From Mumia quercus (GTDB lineage Bacteria; Actinomycetota; Actinomycetes; Propionibacteriales; Nocardioidaceae): 64,000 bases of DNA. This document shows positions 8,712 to 17,050 of this stretch, piece by piece. The translations under genes were made by a program, and so were the position numbers. The number at the start of each line of letters is the position of its first letter. Within the stretch, counting starts at the first letter, position 1. The DNA is taken from positions 89,835 to 153,834 of the forward strand of contig NZ_JANZYO010000008.1 of NCBI RefSeq assembly GCF_025506335.1, given 5' to 3'. The notes beneath the pieces were generated by a model. That model made no database searches. It had not been told where the DNA came from and saw nothing but the letters and a program-made list of their open reading frames with translations.

Positions 8712-9431
8712 TTACGCGTCGAAGCGCGCCGGCGACACGAGGAGGCCGGAGAGGTCGGCGCCCTCCGCCAGCTCGGCCGAGGGCTCACCGCGGCGCAGCA
8801 GGCGCGCACCCGCGCTGCCGCCCAGCTCGGCCGCACCGTTGCTCACCCGCAGCCACGCACCCTCGCGCATGGCGAGGACGGGCACGTCGTTCTCCTCGAG
8901 GAACTGACGCAGCCGCTCCTCGCGCGTCTCCCCCATGTGCGTGCTGGCCGGGTCGGCGTCGAGGAAGTGCGCGTTGATCTGGAACGGGACGAGGCCGAGC
9001 GCGGCGAAGCCGTCCGGCTCGACGATCGGCATGTCGTTGGTCGTACGGATGGTCGGGCACGCGAGGTTCGTGCCGGCGCTCGAGCCCACGTACGGCAGCC
9101 GGTCGCGGACGCGCTCGCGGATCACCGGCAGGAGGCCGGTCCGCTGCAGCGTCGCCAGCAGACGGAACGTGTTGCCGCCACCGACGAACACCGCGTCCGC
9201 AGCATCGAGCACACCCCTCGGGTCGCGGGCGGTGTGGACGCCCACGACCGACATGCCGAGCGGGTTGAGGGCCTCGGCGACCTTCGCCGCGTACGCATCG
9301 TGGTCGGCGAGTGCGTACGGGACGAAGGCGACCGTCGCACCCTCCGGCACGTGGGCGACGATCGCCTGCCGCGCGTACGCCAGGTAGGGCTGACCGTGCA
9401 GGGTCGAGCTCGACAGCAGCAACAGGTGCAC
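8712..9431 (-). CDS. pepE: Peptidase E (alpha-aspartyl dipeptidase, family S51)
   Basis: This 239-residue cytoplasmic peptidase should hydrolyse dipeptides with N-terminal aspartate, the activity known for PepE. The nucleophile elbow GSSAGTNLA lies near residue 117, and the downstream INAHFLDADP segment supplies the conserved His; VGGGNTFRLL is another family motif. Length equals that of the enterobacterial enzyme (about 230). The GTG start at 9431 has no Shine-Dalgarno but is preceded by GATAAT at 6 bp, suggesting a leaderless mRNA. It ends 8 bp from the stop of the convergent deaminase gene. Confidence 0.88.
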   Translation of the reverse strand: MHLLLLSSSTLHGQPYLAYARQAIVAHVPEGATVAFVPYALADHDAYAAKVAEALNPLGMSVVGVHTARDPRGVLDAADAVFVGGGNTFRLLATLQRTGLLPVIRERVRDRLPYVGSSAGTNLACPTIRTTNDMPIVEPDGFAALGLVPFQINAHFLDADPASTHMGETREERLRQFLEENDVPVLAMREGAWLRVSNGAAELGGSAGARLLRRGEPSAELAEGADLSGLLVSPARFDA

Positions 9432-9437
9432 GCCCCG

Positions 9438-9443
9438 ATTATC
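9438..9443 (-). promoter_or_regulatory. -10 box of a probably leaderless pepE transcript
   Basis: On the minus strand GATAAT ends 6 bp before the GTG start codon at 9431, the normal distance from a -10 hexamer to the transcription start. With no ribosome-binding site between them, transcription and translation probably begin at the same base. The -35 region is not recognisable. Confidence 0.5.
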
Positions 9444-9548
9444 CGTGGCGGCCGCGCCCGTCGACCGGCCAGGCGTCGATTACCGACTGATGAATTCTTG
9501 TTGCCGCGCAGTTATTTCGGCTTCAACGACCTGGTGGCACGCTCTGCC

Positions 9549-9567
9549 AGCGTGACAGCGTCACGCT
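9549..9567. promoter_or_regulatory. 8-bp inverted repeat (AGCGTGAC-N3-GTCACGCT), possible operator of the amidase gene
   Basis: Perfect 8-bp arms flank a 3-bp spacer, 24 bp upstream of the chosen TTG start of the amidase. The compact geometry resembles operators of TetR, GntR or MarR regulators, but no regulator gene is adjacent. It could equally form a short RNA hairpin in the leader. Confidence 0.4.
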
Positions 9568-9590
9568 GTCTCTCGGATCGGAGCACTCGT

Positions 9591-11459
9591 TTGTCGATCA
9601 CCGCACCACCCTCACCGTCCTCGTCGGACTCGGCGGACCCGGCGGGCCTCAGCCGTCGCTCGCTCCTCGGCCGCTCGGCCGTCGTCGCCGGCGGTGTCGC
9701 CGTGGCGACCGTCGCCGGCACCGCCGCATCCGCGCAGGCGGCGCCGGCAGCCTCGCCTCGCGACCGCGTCCTCGACGGTCTCCCGCGTCTTTCGGACATC
9801 CCCCGCCGCAAGCGGGTCGTCGACTACGAGATCGCGGAGATGATCGTGCTGCTGCGGGCAGGACGCCTCACGTCGACGGAGATCACGAAGGCGTACCTCG
9901 CCCGCATCGACGCCCTCAACGGCCCCTTCGAGACCTACGGCGACAACGGCGGCTACAACGCCTTCGTGCGTGTCGACCGCAAGGGCGCGCTGGCGCAGGC
10001 CGCGGCGGCCGACAAGCGTCTCCGCACGGCTCGTCGGTCCGAGGAGCTGCCCCTGCTGCTCGGCATCCCGTTCGGCATCAAGGACTCGGTCGGCGTCGCC
10101 GGGCTCGAGGCGAAGAACGGCACGCACGCCTACACGGGCAACGTCGCGCACCGGGACTCCACCGTCGTCGCCAAGCTGCGCGCGGCGGGCGCGGTGATCC
10201 TCGGGCACACGATCGCCTCGGCGTTCTCGGGCTCCATCTCTGGCACGTTCGCCGGCAACGCCTGGAACAAGGACTACATCCCCGGCGGCTCGAGCCAGGG
10301 ATCGGGAGTCGCTCCGGTGGCACGCCTGGCGGCCGCCGCGATCGGCGAGGAGACCGGCGGGTCGATCATCATGCCGGCGGCGGCCAACGGCGCCAGCGGC
10401 ATCAAGCCGTCGCTCGGCGCCAGCTCGACCGCCGGCGTGATGCCGCTCTCCCCCGGGTACGACGTGCTCGGACCGATCGCGCGCAGCGTCCGCGACGCCG
10501 CGCTCATCTTCTCGGTGATGGTCGGCCCGGACGGCGAGAACGACCCGCTGACCCTCGCGGCTCCGATCCCGTTCCCCGACATCCCGACGGCACCGCGGCG
10601 CGGTCGGCGGCCGCTCGCGGGGACGACGATCGGCATCCCCCAGACCGACTGGATGTCGGGTGGCGGGACCGGGGCGGCTCCTGCGAGCACCTACGATCCC
10701 GACTACCTGGCCGCGTTCGAGCGGTTCACTTCCCAGCTCCGCTCGCTGGGCGCCAAGGTGGTCGAGTTCGAGGGTCTCGACGTGACGAAGCCCGAGAACG
10801 ATCCGTACTTCCGCACCAGCGAGCGCCTCCCGCTGCCCGACGGCACGGTCGTGTCGCCGGCGTCGGCGGTGCTCAGCCCGAACCGGTACGAGATCCGTTA
10901 CTGGGAGGCCGTCAAGCAGTTCGCGGCGGCGTACCCCGACAACGAGGCGGCGCTGCGCCGTCAGTTCGGCGACTTCGACACGGCGACGGCGAACGCGGGC
11001 AAGATCCCGGCGTCGGTGCGCGACGAGGGCGAGCGCCGTCGGCGGATCCTGCAGGCGAACTACCAGCGCGCGCTCGACGAGGCGGGGGTCGACTTCATGC
11101 TCGTGCTCCCCATCGGCGCACAGGTCGGACCGCGGTTCGGTGGGACGCAGCTGCGCAACTACCGGACGTTCTACCAGCTGCCGAACGCGCTCGCGTGGCC
11201 GATGGTCACCTTCCCGATCGGCTACGACAGCACGCTCGGTCTGCCCGTGAACGCGGCGTTCTGGGGTCCGCGGTTCAGCGAGCCGGAGATCATCCAGGCC
11301 GCGCTCGACTTCCAGAGCGTGTTCCCGGAGTACCACGGCAAGGCGCCGGCCGACCCGGACGTCTCCGCCCCCATGGCTCGGCGCAGCGTCCCGCAGGTCG
11401 AGGCCGTCCCGCCGGAGCTGTCGAACGACCCGCTGGTCGCTGAGGAGGCCTGGTCGTGA
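9591..11459 (+). CDS. Tat-exported amidase (amidase signature family)
   Basis: This 622-residue exported hydrolase of the amidase-signature family cleaves C-N amide bonds using a Ser-cisSer-Lys triad. The Lys is in PFGIKDSVGV (about residue 162), the cis-Ser in GGSSQGSGV (about 231) and the nucleophile region in EETGGSI (about 255). The N-terminus has a Tat motif (LSRRSLLGRS) and a hydrophobic stretch ending at AQAAPA. I chose TTG at 9591 because GGAG lies 7 bp upstream; GTG at 9552 is the in-frame alternative. The stop overlaps the GTG of a 50-residue ORF by GTGA. The substrate is unknown; export suggests an environmental amide or peptide. Confidence 0.85.
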   Translation: MSITAPPSPSSSDSADPAGLSRRSLLGRSAVVAGGVAVATVAGTAASAQAAPAASPRDRVLDGLPRLSDIPRRKRVVDYEIAEMIVLLRAGRLTSTEITKAYLARIDALNGPFETYGDNGGYNAFVRVDRKGALAQAAAADKRLRTARRSEELPLLLGIPFGIKDSVGVAGLEAKNGTHAYTGNVAHRDSTVVAKLRAAGAVILGHTIASAFSGSISGTFAGNAWNKDYIPGGSSQGSGVAPVARLAAAAIGEETGGSIIMPAAANGASGIKPSLGASSTAGVMPLSPGYDVLGPIARSVRDAALIFSVMVGPDGENDPLTLAAPIPFPDIPTAPRRGRRPLAGTTIGIPQTDWMSGGGTGAAPASTYDPDYLAAFERFTSQLRSLGAKVVEFEGLDVTKPENDPYFRTSERLPLPDGTVVSPASAVLSPNRYEIRYWEAVKQFAAAYPDNEAALRRQFGDFDTATANAGKIPASVRDEGERRRRILQANYQRALDEAGVDFMLVLPIGAQVGPRFGGTQLRNYRTFYQLPNALAWPMVTFPIGYDSTLGLPVNAAFWGPRFSEPEIIQAALDFQSVFPEYHGKAPADPDVSAPMARRSVPQVEAVPPELSNDPLVAEEAWS

Positions 11460-11608
11460 GCGAACCGTTCCTGACTGTCGCGTGGGGGCCCCTCGTCAAC
11501 GCCGGGTTCCCGCTGGGTGAGGCCGCGTCGCCGCCGCAGCCCTTCCTGACCGTCGGCTGGGAGCCGAAGCTGGGCACCAGCCACTACGCGTACGAGATCG
11601 CGGAGTAG
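11456..11608 (+). CDS. 50-residue peptide coupled to the amidase, with a repeated FLTV(A/G)W motif
   Basis: A GTG start overlaps the amidase stop (GTGA), with a strong GAGGAGG site about 8 bp upstream inside the amidase gene, so translation is probably coupled. The 50-residue product contains the near-repeat EPFLTVAWGP (residues 3-12) and QPFLTVGWEP (28-37) and ends in an acidic YEIAE tail. There is no signal peptide, transmembrane segment or cysteine. I recognise no family. It is followed directly by a strong terminator, which marks it as the last gene of the unit. It could be a small partner or substrate of the amidase; this is speculation. Confidence 0.55.
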   Translation: MSEPFLTVAWGPLVNAGFPLGEAASPPQPFLTVGWEPKLGTSHYAYEIAE

Positions 11609-11620
11609 CTCCCGCACGCT

Positions 11621-11657
11621 CCGCCCGTCGGCCGATTCCCTCCCGGCCGACGGGCGG
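11621..11657 (+). terminator. Intrinsic-type hairpin after the amidase/50-residue unit
   Basis: CCGCCCGTCGGCCG and CGGCCGACGGGCGG form a perfect 14-bp stem around a 9-nt loop, beginning 13 bp after the stop of the small ORF. It lacks a U-tract, as is common in high-GC actinobacteria. Confidence 0.75.
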
Positions 11658-11736
11658 ACCTCGACGCCACGACAAGCGAGAGCACCGCGACCCTCCGCCG
11701 GCGCCACACTGGCTCCGACCGTCAGGAGGAGTCACC

Positions 11737-12297
11737 ATGCGTACGAGAACTGCTGTCGTCATCACCGCCACCACCGTCGTCCTCGGGGTCGTCGGTACGA
11801 GCGCCGCCGTGGCCACCGACACCGTCAGGGTGAGCGCCGGCGCGAGCGGCGTGAAGGTGTGCCTGACCAAGAAGAACGTGGTTGTCGGCGCCTCCAAGAA
11901 GAGCCGTTGCCCGAAGGGTTCGAAGAAGAAGGCCGTCGCCGTCCGGGGTCCGCGCGGCCTCCGCGGGGCGACCGGCGCCCAGGGTCCGGCCGGGTCCGCC
12001 ACCGCGTACGGCGTCGTCTCCGCCGACGGCACGCTCGTCACCGGCTCACCCAACGTCGTGTCGGCACGGCGCACGGGTACCGGCGCGGCGTACTGCGTGA
12101 CGTTCCGCCGCCCGCTCCCCGAGGACCGGCTGGCGTCCGCGCTCGCGACGAGCAACGACGTCGCAGCCGTCGCGATCAACCCTGACCGCCGGACCGCCCG
12201 CGTCGCGTGCAGTCCCGGCGAGCTGGTGGTGTGGACCTTCAAGAACGGGGAACCGGGGGTCGCGAGGGATGCGGGCTTCCAGTTTCTTGTCCCGTGA
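11737..12297 (+). CDS. Secreted protein with short collagen-like Gly-X-Y segment
   Basis: This 186-residue exported protein starts behind AGGAGTCACC and has a signal peptide of about 28 residues (to SAAVAT). A basic cysteine-pair region (KVCLTKKN...KSRCPKGSKKKAVAVRG, residues 46-72) leads into about six Gly-X-Y triplets (GPRGLRGATGAQGPAG) and then a compact C-terminal domain with two further cysteines. The same N-terminal layout recurs in the protein at 56256-56864, although their C-terminal domains differ. Likely a surface or secreted protein of unknown role. It is monocistronic. Confidence 0.75.
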   Translation: MRTRTAVVITATTVVLGVVGTSAAVATDTVRVSAGASGVKVCLTKKNVVVGASKKSRCPKGSKKKAVAVRGPRGLRGATGAQGPAGSATAYGVVSADGTLVTGSPNVVSARRTGTGAAYCVTFRRPLPEDRLASALATSNDVAAVAINPDRRTARVACSPGELVVWTFKNGEPGVARDAGFQFLVP

Positions 12298-12430
12298 CGC
12301 ACCGGCTGACCCGTATGACCGGATTCACATCGGCGACCCGCGTCATGCCGAGTGCGCGCGAACGTTGTAGAAGTGGAGATGCGGTGCTCGGTCCGACGAG
12401 CCCGCTGGCGGACGACGAAGGAGCACCACC

Positions 12431-12781
12431 GTGTACGGCATCGACCTCAGCGTGGCTGGATCGGCAGTGCGGCGGACGCTCGACGGGCGGCGTCCCAGCC
12501 CGAACCACGTCTTCGTCGTCGCTGACGTCGAGGTGAGCAACCGCGGAGACAGCGCCGTTGCCCTCTCGTCGGTGCCGGCCGTCTTCGTCGCCGCCGACGG
12601 CACCCCGCACGAGCCCACCGTCCCTGCGCTGTGGCCGGAGGACGAGGTCGTCGTGGGACCGCGCGCGACCAAGGTGGTCCAGGTCCTCTTCGACGTCGCG
12701 CGGACGAAGGCCGCCGGCGGAGCGGTGCGGATCGTGCGCGGTGACGGCCCGACCGGCCGCCGCCTGCACCTCGCCTCCTGA
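12431..12781 (+). CDS. Small Ig-like (DUF4352-like) protein of unknown function
   Basis: This 116-residue protein begins at a GTG with GAAGGAG 7 bp upstream. The segment HVFVVADVEVSNRGDSAVALSSVPAVFVAADG resembles the beta-sandwich of DUF4352-type domains, which are usually found on extracellular lipoproteins, but no signal peptide or lipobox is visible here. I cannot assign a function. It is followed 46 bp later by the reductase-like gene on the same strand. Confidence 0.55.
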   Translation: MYGIDLSVAGSAVRRTLDGRRPSPNHVFVVADVEVSNRGDSAVALSSVPAVFVAADGTPHEPTVPALWPEDEVVVGPRATKVVQVLFDVARTKAAGGAVRIVRGDGPTGRRLHLAS

Positions 12782-12826
12782 CCGGGGCCCGGAATACCTC
12801 GTCCTGCCCGCCGGTTGGCTGGACTC

Positions 12827-13474
12827 ATGACCACCATCGGATTCATCGGTTCAGGCCACATCGGAGGCCAGCTGGCCCGCGTGGCGATCGCCCAGGGCTA
12901 CGACGTCGTCCTCAGCAACTCGCGGGGACCCGAGACGCTCACCGCGCTCGTCGAGGAGCTGGGCCCGCGCGCTCGCGCGGCCACCGCGGAGGAAGCGGCC
13001 GAGGCCGCGGACCTCGCCGTGGTGTCGACGCCTCTCGCGGCGATCCCGACCGTCCCCGTCGAGCCGCTCGCGGGCAAGGTCGTGATCGACACCAACAACT
13101 ACTACCCGCAGCGCGACGGGCAGATCGCCGCGCTGGACGACGAGTCGACGACGGTCTCCGAGCTTCTCCAGCAGCACCTGCCGAGCTCGAAGGTCGTCAA
13201 GGCGTTCAACCACATCATGTGGTCGGACATCCTCGACCACGCCAAGCCGCAGGGGTCCGACGGCCGTCGCGCGCTGGCGATCGCCGGTGACGACGCGGAG
13301 GCGAAGGCGACCGTGGCGGAGTTCATCGATCGCGCCGGCTTCGACGTCGTCGACCTCGGTCCGCTCTCCGAGGGATGGCGCACGCAGCGTGACACGCCCG
13401 CGTACGTCGCGTCGTTCGACGCCGAGGAGCTCAAGCAGAAGGCCGCGGAGGCCAAGCGCTACCGCGACATGTGA
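12827..13474 (+). CDS. NADP-binding oxidoreductase resembling F420-dependent NADP reductase
   Basis: This 215-residue protein has an N-terminal Rossmann fold (MTTIGFIGSGHIGGQLA) and the overall arrangement of the NADPH-dependent F420 reductase/NAD-binding family. The segment KAFNHIMWSDILD near residue 125 corresponds to the substrate-side helix in that family (usually KAFNT). It would reduce or oxidise a soluble substrate using NADP(H); whether F420 is the partner cannot be decided. The start is the second ATG of the frame; an upstream start 12 bp earlier lacks a better ribosome-binding site. It converges with a tiny membrane-protein gene. Confidence 0.75.
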   Translation: MTTIGFIGSGHIGGQLARVAIAQGYDVVLSNSRGPETLTALVEELGPRARAATAEEAAEAADLAVVSTPLAAIPTVPVEPLAGKVVIDTNNYYPQRDGQIAALDDESTTVSELLQQHLPSSKVVKAFNHIMWSDILDHAKPQGSDGRRALAIAGDDAEAKATVAEFIDRAGFDVVDLGPLSEGWRTQRDTPAYVASFDAEELKQKAAEAKRYRDM

Positions 13475-13483
13475 CGCTGACCG

Positions 13484-13657
13484 TCACGCCAGCGCCTGGA
13501 ACACCTCGTACACCATGACGGCGGGCCACACGAGGCCCTGAAGGATCGCGAGGACGTACTCCCAGAAGCCGTCCGCCTGCTGCCAGAACCACACCCAGGC
13601 ACCGAAGATCCCGAGCGGGTAGATGACGCTGCTCGCGCCGGTCGCCGTCTTGGCCAT
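13484..13657 (-). CDS. 57-residue membrane protein
   Basis: This small ORF starts with ATG at 13657 and encodes two hydrophobic segments, SVIYPLGIFGAWVWFW (about residues 10-25) and YVLAILQGLVWPAVMVYEVF (about 34-53), so it is probably an integral membrane miniprotein with both termini on one side. Codon third positions are GC-rich as in real genes, and it neatly fills the gap between two genes. I do not recognise the family, and no function is proposed. Confidence 0.6.
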   Translation of the reverse strand: MAKTATGASSVIYPLGIFGAWVWFWQQADGFWEYVLAILQGLVWPAVMVYEVFQALA

Positions 13658-13701
13658 GCCTCATTGTGCCCGTGGCCCGACCCGGATGCAGCCCGCGTGC
13701 C

Positions 13702-15039
13702 TCAGGGATTGACGAGGACGCGGCTCAGCTCGGGAAGGGCCGCGAGCTCGCGGTCGAGGATCGCGCGCGCGTGCGTCACGGAGTCCACCAGCGGGTGCAG
13801 CGCGAGCGCCTTGACGGCTGCCGAGCGTGACCCGGAGACCGCGGCCTCGATCGTCGTACGCTCGACGTCCTTCACCGTGGTGACGAGACCGCGCTCGTGC
13901 GGGAGCAGCTGCGACACGGCGAGCGGCCGTGGGCCGTCGGCGCCGACCCGGCACGGGACCTCGACGATCGCGTCCGCGTCGACGGCGTCGAGGGTGCCCT
14001 CGTTGGGGACGTTGAGGACGAGCTCCGCACCCTGGTCCCCCGAGATCGCCGCCATCAGCGCGAGCGCCACGCGGTCGTAGCCTCCGCCGTCGAGGTCTTC
14101 GTCGTCGCGCTCGCCGGCGTCGGCGCTCGCACGCCCCTCGGCCATGTACGTCTCCTCGCGGTCGAGCCGCGTGCGCTCCCACTGCGCGAACGCGTCGGCG
14201 TCGCCGGCGTAGAAGCGCTCCTGCTGCGCGAGCAGGTACTCGCCCCGCGTCTGCCCGGCCTGCTCGATCGAGGCGACGGCGTCGGCGGTGTAGTACCAGT
14301 ACCAGAGGTACTCGTTGGGGACGGTGCCGAGCGACCGGAGCCACTGCGGTCCGAAGAGCCGCCCCTCCTCGATCTGACGAAGGCGGTCGGGGTCGGCAAG
14401 CAGGCCCGGCAGCACGTCCTCGCCGTCGACCGTCGCGCGGTGGAGCCACCCGAGATGGTTGAGCCCGGCGTAGTCGAAGGCGATCCGCTCGCGTGCGATC
14501 CCCAAGGCGCGCGCGACGCGCTTGAAGAGACCGACCGGGGAGTCGCAGATGCCGATCACCCGGCGGCCCAGCACCGTCGCCATCGCCTCGGTGACCATGC
14601 CGGCCGGGTTGGTGAAGTTGATGACGTACGCCTCCGGCGCCGCACGGCGGACCGTCTCCGCGAGCGCGAGCGCCACCGGGATCGTGCGCAGGCCGTAGCA
14701 GACGCCGCCGGCCCCGGTGGTCTCTTGGCCGAGCACGCCGAGGTCGAGGGCGGAGCGCTCGTCGCAGACCCGGCCTGCGAGCCCGCCGACGCGCATCGCC
14801 GAGAAGACGAAGTCCGCACCCGCGACCGCGTCGGTGAGGTCGGTCGTCAACCGCACGCGCGGCGGCCTCGGCAGCGCGGGCGCGATCTCCTCGAGGACGG
14901 TGGCGATGCGCTGGAGCCGCACGGCGCTGGTGTCGTGGAGGACGAGCTCCTCGACCCTGGTGCCGCCCTCGCCCGACGCGAGCGCACGGAAGACGAGCGG
15001 GACCCGGAAACCTCCGCCGCCGACGATGGTGAGTCTCAC
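13702..15039 (-). CDS. GH4-family glycosidase (6-phospho-beta-glucosidase type)
   Basis: This 445-residue cytoplasmic enzyme belongs to glycoside hydrolase family 4, which cleaves glycosides by an NAD- and metal-dependent redox mechanism, usually on 6-phosphorylated sugars. The N-terminal Rossmann motif is IVGGGGFRVP, and NFTNPAGMVTEA and GICDSPVGL are conserved metal- and substrate-site segments. The GTG start at 15039 follows AGGAGGTCAC and overlaps the stop of the DeoR regulator by GTGA, so the two are cotranscribed. With a PfkB kinase and ABC importer divergently encoded, it may act on a kinase-phosphorylated disaccharide imported without a PTS, or on an unphosphorylated glycoside; both are inference. 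Confidence 0.88.
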   Translation of the reverse strand: MRLTIVGGGGFRVPLVFRALASGEGGTRVEELVLHDTSAVRLQRIATVLEEIAPALPRPPRVRLTTDLTDAVAGADFVFSAMRVGGLAGRVCDERSALDLGVLGQETTGAGGVCYGLRTIPVALALAETVRRAAPEAYVINFTNPAGMVTEAMATVLGRRVIGICDSPVGLFKRVARALGIARERIAFDYAGLNHLGWLHRATVDGEDVLPGLLADPDRLRQIEEGRLFGPQWLRSLGTVPNEYLWYWYYTADAVASIEQAGQTRGEYLLAQQERFYAGDADAFAQWERTRLDREETYMAEGRASADAGERDDEDLDGGGYDRVALALMAAISGDQGAELVLNVPNEGTLDAVDADAIVEVPCRVGADGPRPLAVSQLLPHERGLVTTVKDVERTTIEAAVSGSRSAAVKALALHPLVDSVTHARAILDRELAALPELSRVLVNP

Positions 15040-15827
15040 GTGACCTCCTGGGTGTCGTAGGCGGCAGGGACGATCGGGGCGAGCTGGACCTCGACGGCGG
15101 ACGCCGCCAGCGTCCGCGCGGTCTCGTCGTCGACGCCCTGGTCGGTGACGAGCACGTCGTACTGGTCGGGTCCGCACACGCGGGCGTAGCCGCCGCCGGG
15201 GAGCTTGGTGTGGTCGGCGAGGAGCACGACCCGGTCGGCGACCTGCAGCATCGCCTTCTTGACCGGCACCTCGACGGCGGTCGTGTCGAACACCGACCCG
15301 TCGCGCCGGACCCCGCTGGTGCCGAGGAAGAGCAGGTCGGCCTGCACCTGGGCGATCGCCTGCTCGGTCAGGAACCCGACCATCGAGTGGTAGTTCGTGC
15401 GCACCAGACCGCCGAGGAGCATCAGGTCGACGACGGGATCGTCACGCAGCTCGTCGTAGACGGCGAGGCTGGAGGTGATGACGGTGACGCGGCGCCCGCG
15501 CAGGGCGCGCGCGAGGAGGCTGGTGGTCGTCCCGATGTCGAGCACCACGACCGCGTCGTCGGGGACGAGGGTCGCGGCCTGCTCGGCGATCGCCCGCTTC
15601 TCGAGCGGGTTCTGCGTGGCGACGCGCTCGAAGGGCGCCTCGCGGTCGAGCGCCGGCGCGGCGCCTCCTCGCAACCGCCGCAGCCGACCGGCGCTCTCCA
15701 GGGCGGAGAGGTCTCTCCGGATCGTCGCGTCGCTCACGTCGAGCACGCGGGCGAGCGTGGCGACGTCGACCGGACCGCTCGTGTCGAGCAGGTCGAGCAG
15801 TCGCTCGTGACGAAGGTTGGCGCGCAC
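15036..15827 (-). CDS. DeoR-family sugar-responsive repressor
   Basis: This 263-residue regulator has a DeoR-type winged helix (RHERLLDLLDTSG...VSDATIRRDLSALE, residues 5-50) followed by a DeoR sensor domain with DIGTTTSLLARAL and later LLADHTKL motifs, which bind sugar phosphates in the family. I place the start at GTG 15827, directly before the helix-turn-helix; ATG at 15857 would add 10 residues. No Shine-Dalgarno is visible at either. It is encoded back to back with the kinase-transporter operon and upstream of GH4, so it probably represses both and is relieved by a phosphosugar. Confidence 0.85.
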   Translation of the reverse strand: MRANLRHERLLDLLDTSGPVDVATLARVLDVSDATIRRDLSALESAGRLRRLRGGAAPALDREAPFERVATQNPLEKRAIAEQAATLVPDDAVVVLDIGTTTSLLARALRGRRVTVITSSLAVYDELRDDPVVDLMLLGGLVRTNYHSMVGFLTEQAIAQVQADLLFLGTSGVRRDGSVFDTTAVEVPVKKAMLQVADRVVLLADHTKLPGGGYARVCGPDQYDVLVTDQGVDDETARTLAASAVEVQLAPIVPAAYDTQEVT

Positions 15828-15847
15828 AGGGCGACCATAACAGTCAG

Positions 15848-15897
15848 TTCTGCGCATGAACACGCATCGGAGCGCACCTCTTGCGCGTTCCTGCGCA
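15848..15897. promoter_or_regulatory. Repeated TGCGCA elements between DeoR and kinase genes, probable DeoR operator
   Basis: TTCTGCGCA (15848-15856) and TTCCTGCGCA (15888-15897) are near-direct repeats about 40 bp apart, and between them sit AGCGCACC and TTGCGCGTTC, related by inversion or sequence. Clustered repeats of this type in a divergent regulator/operon gap are typical of DeoR-family operators. The exact protected bases cannot be inferred. Confidence 0.5.
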
Positions 15898-15916
15898 GTT
15901 GAGCGAGACTCACGGA

Positions 15917-17035
15917 ATGGTTCCCGAAGCCGCAGCCGACGAGGACGTGACGTACGACTTCTTCGTGACCGGGCCCGTGTTCCTCGACATCATCTTCACC
16001 GGGCTCCAGGAGGCGCCGGTCGGCGGCCGCGAGGTCATGACGTCCGGTATGGGCTCCAGCCCGGGAGGCGTTGCGACCCTTGCGGTCGCCGCCTCCCGTC
16101 TCGGCCTCAAGACGTCGCTGGCGGCGGCGTTCGGCGACGACATGTACGGCGACTACCTGTGGGCGACGCTGGAGGACGACGAGTCGATCGACCTGTCGCG
16201 CTCCCACCGCTGGGAGCACTGGCACTCCCCCGTCACCGTGTCGCTCGCGTACGACATGGACCGCGCGATGATCACGCACGCGCACAAGGCTCCTCGAGCC
16301 GAGATCACCGCCCCCGACATCACGCCGGCGGCCCGCGCCGCGTTCGCCGACGTGGCCGACGAGCGGCCGGCCTGGGTCGACACCGCCGCCGAGCGGGGCA
16401 CGCTGGTCTTCGCCGACGTCGGCTGGGACCCGACCGGACGATGGGACTCCACGCAGCTGCGCGAGCGGCTCGACGGTTGCTACGCGTTCGTGCCCAACGC
16501 CCTGGAGGCGATGACCTACACCGGCACCGACTCGCCGGGGGCCGCGCTCGAGCGCATCCGCGACTGGGTCCCTCTCGCCGTCGTCACCGCCGGCAGCTCC
16601 GGGTCGTACGCCGCCGACGCGCAGACCGGCGAGACCGCCTGGGTGCCGGCGCTCAACGTGCCGGCGCTGGACCCGACCGGGGCCGGCGACGTGTTCCTCG
16701 CGGGACTGGTCGCGGCGACGCTGCGCGAGTGGCCGCTGATCCAGCGGCTACGCTTCGCCAACCTGTGCGCCGCGCTCTCCGTCCGCGACTTCGGCGGCGC
16801 GCTGGCCGCGCCCGGCTGGGGCGCGATCTGCGAGTGGTGGGAGGGCGTCGAGCCGGACACGTGGTTGTCGCGCGACTACGCCTTCCTCGAGGACGTCCTC
16901 GCGACCGTCGAGCACCGCACGTACGGGCGCGCGGTCGCCACCATCGGCTTCGTGGGCGACACCCACGACCACCCGAGCCACAACCCTCCCCCGCCTCCCA
17001 CCCGAGATTTCCGCATCGCCCCGCGGGGCGAGTGA
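15917..17035 (+). CDS. PfkB-family carbohydrate kinase
   Basis: This 372-residue ribokinase-family protein should phosphorylate a sugar with ATP. The C-terminal PfkB signature DPTGAGDVFLAG is near residue 252 and includes the catalytic Asp; the N-terminal GMGSSPGGVATLAVAASRLG corresponds to the substrate-binding PfkB signature. ATG at 15917 (weak ACGGA site) starts just before the fold; TTG at 15881 is an alternative. A proline-rich tail (residues 355-372) is unusual. It is first in an operon with a sugar ABC importer, deacetylase and NagB, suggesting it phosphorylates an imported amino sugar or glycoside. Confidence 0.85.
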   Translation: MVPEAAADEDVTYDFFVTGPVFLDIIFTGLQEAPVGGREVMTSGMGSSPGGVATLAVAASRLGLKTSLAAAFGDDMYGDYLWATLEDDESIDLSRSHRWEHWHSPVTVSLAYDMDRAMITHAHKAPRAEITAPDITPAARAAFADVADERPAWVDTAAERGTLVFADVGWDPTGRWDSTQLRERLDGCYAFVPNALEAMTYTGTDSPGAALERIRDWVPLAVVTAGSSGSYAADAQTGETAWVPALNVPALDPTGAGDVFLAGLVAATLREWPLIQRLRFANLCAALSVRDFGGALAAPGWGAICEWWEGVEPDTWLSRDYAFLEDVLATVEHRTYGRAVATIGFVGDTHDHPSHNPPPPPTRDFRIAPRGE

Positions 17036-17050
17036 CCACAGGAGCCGTCC

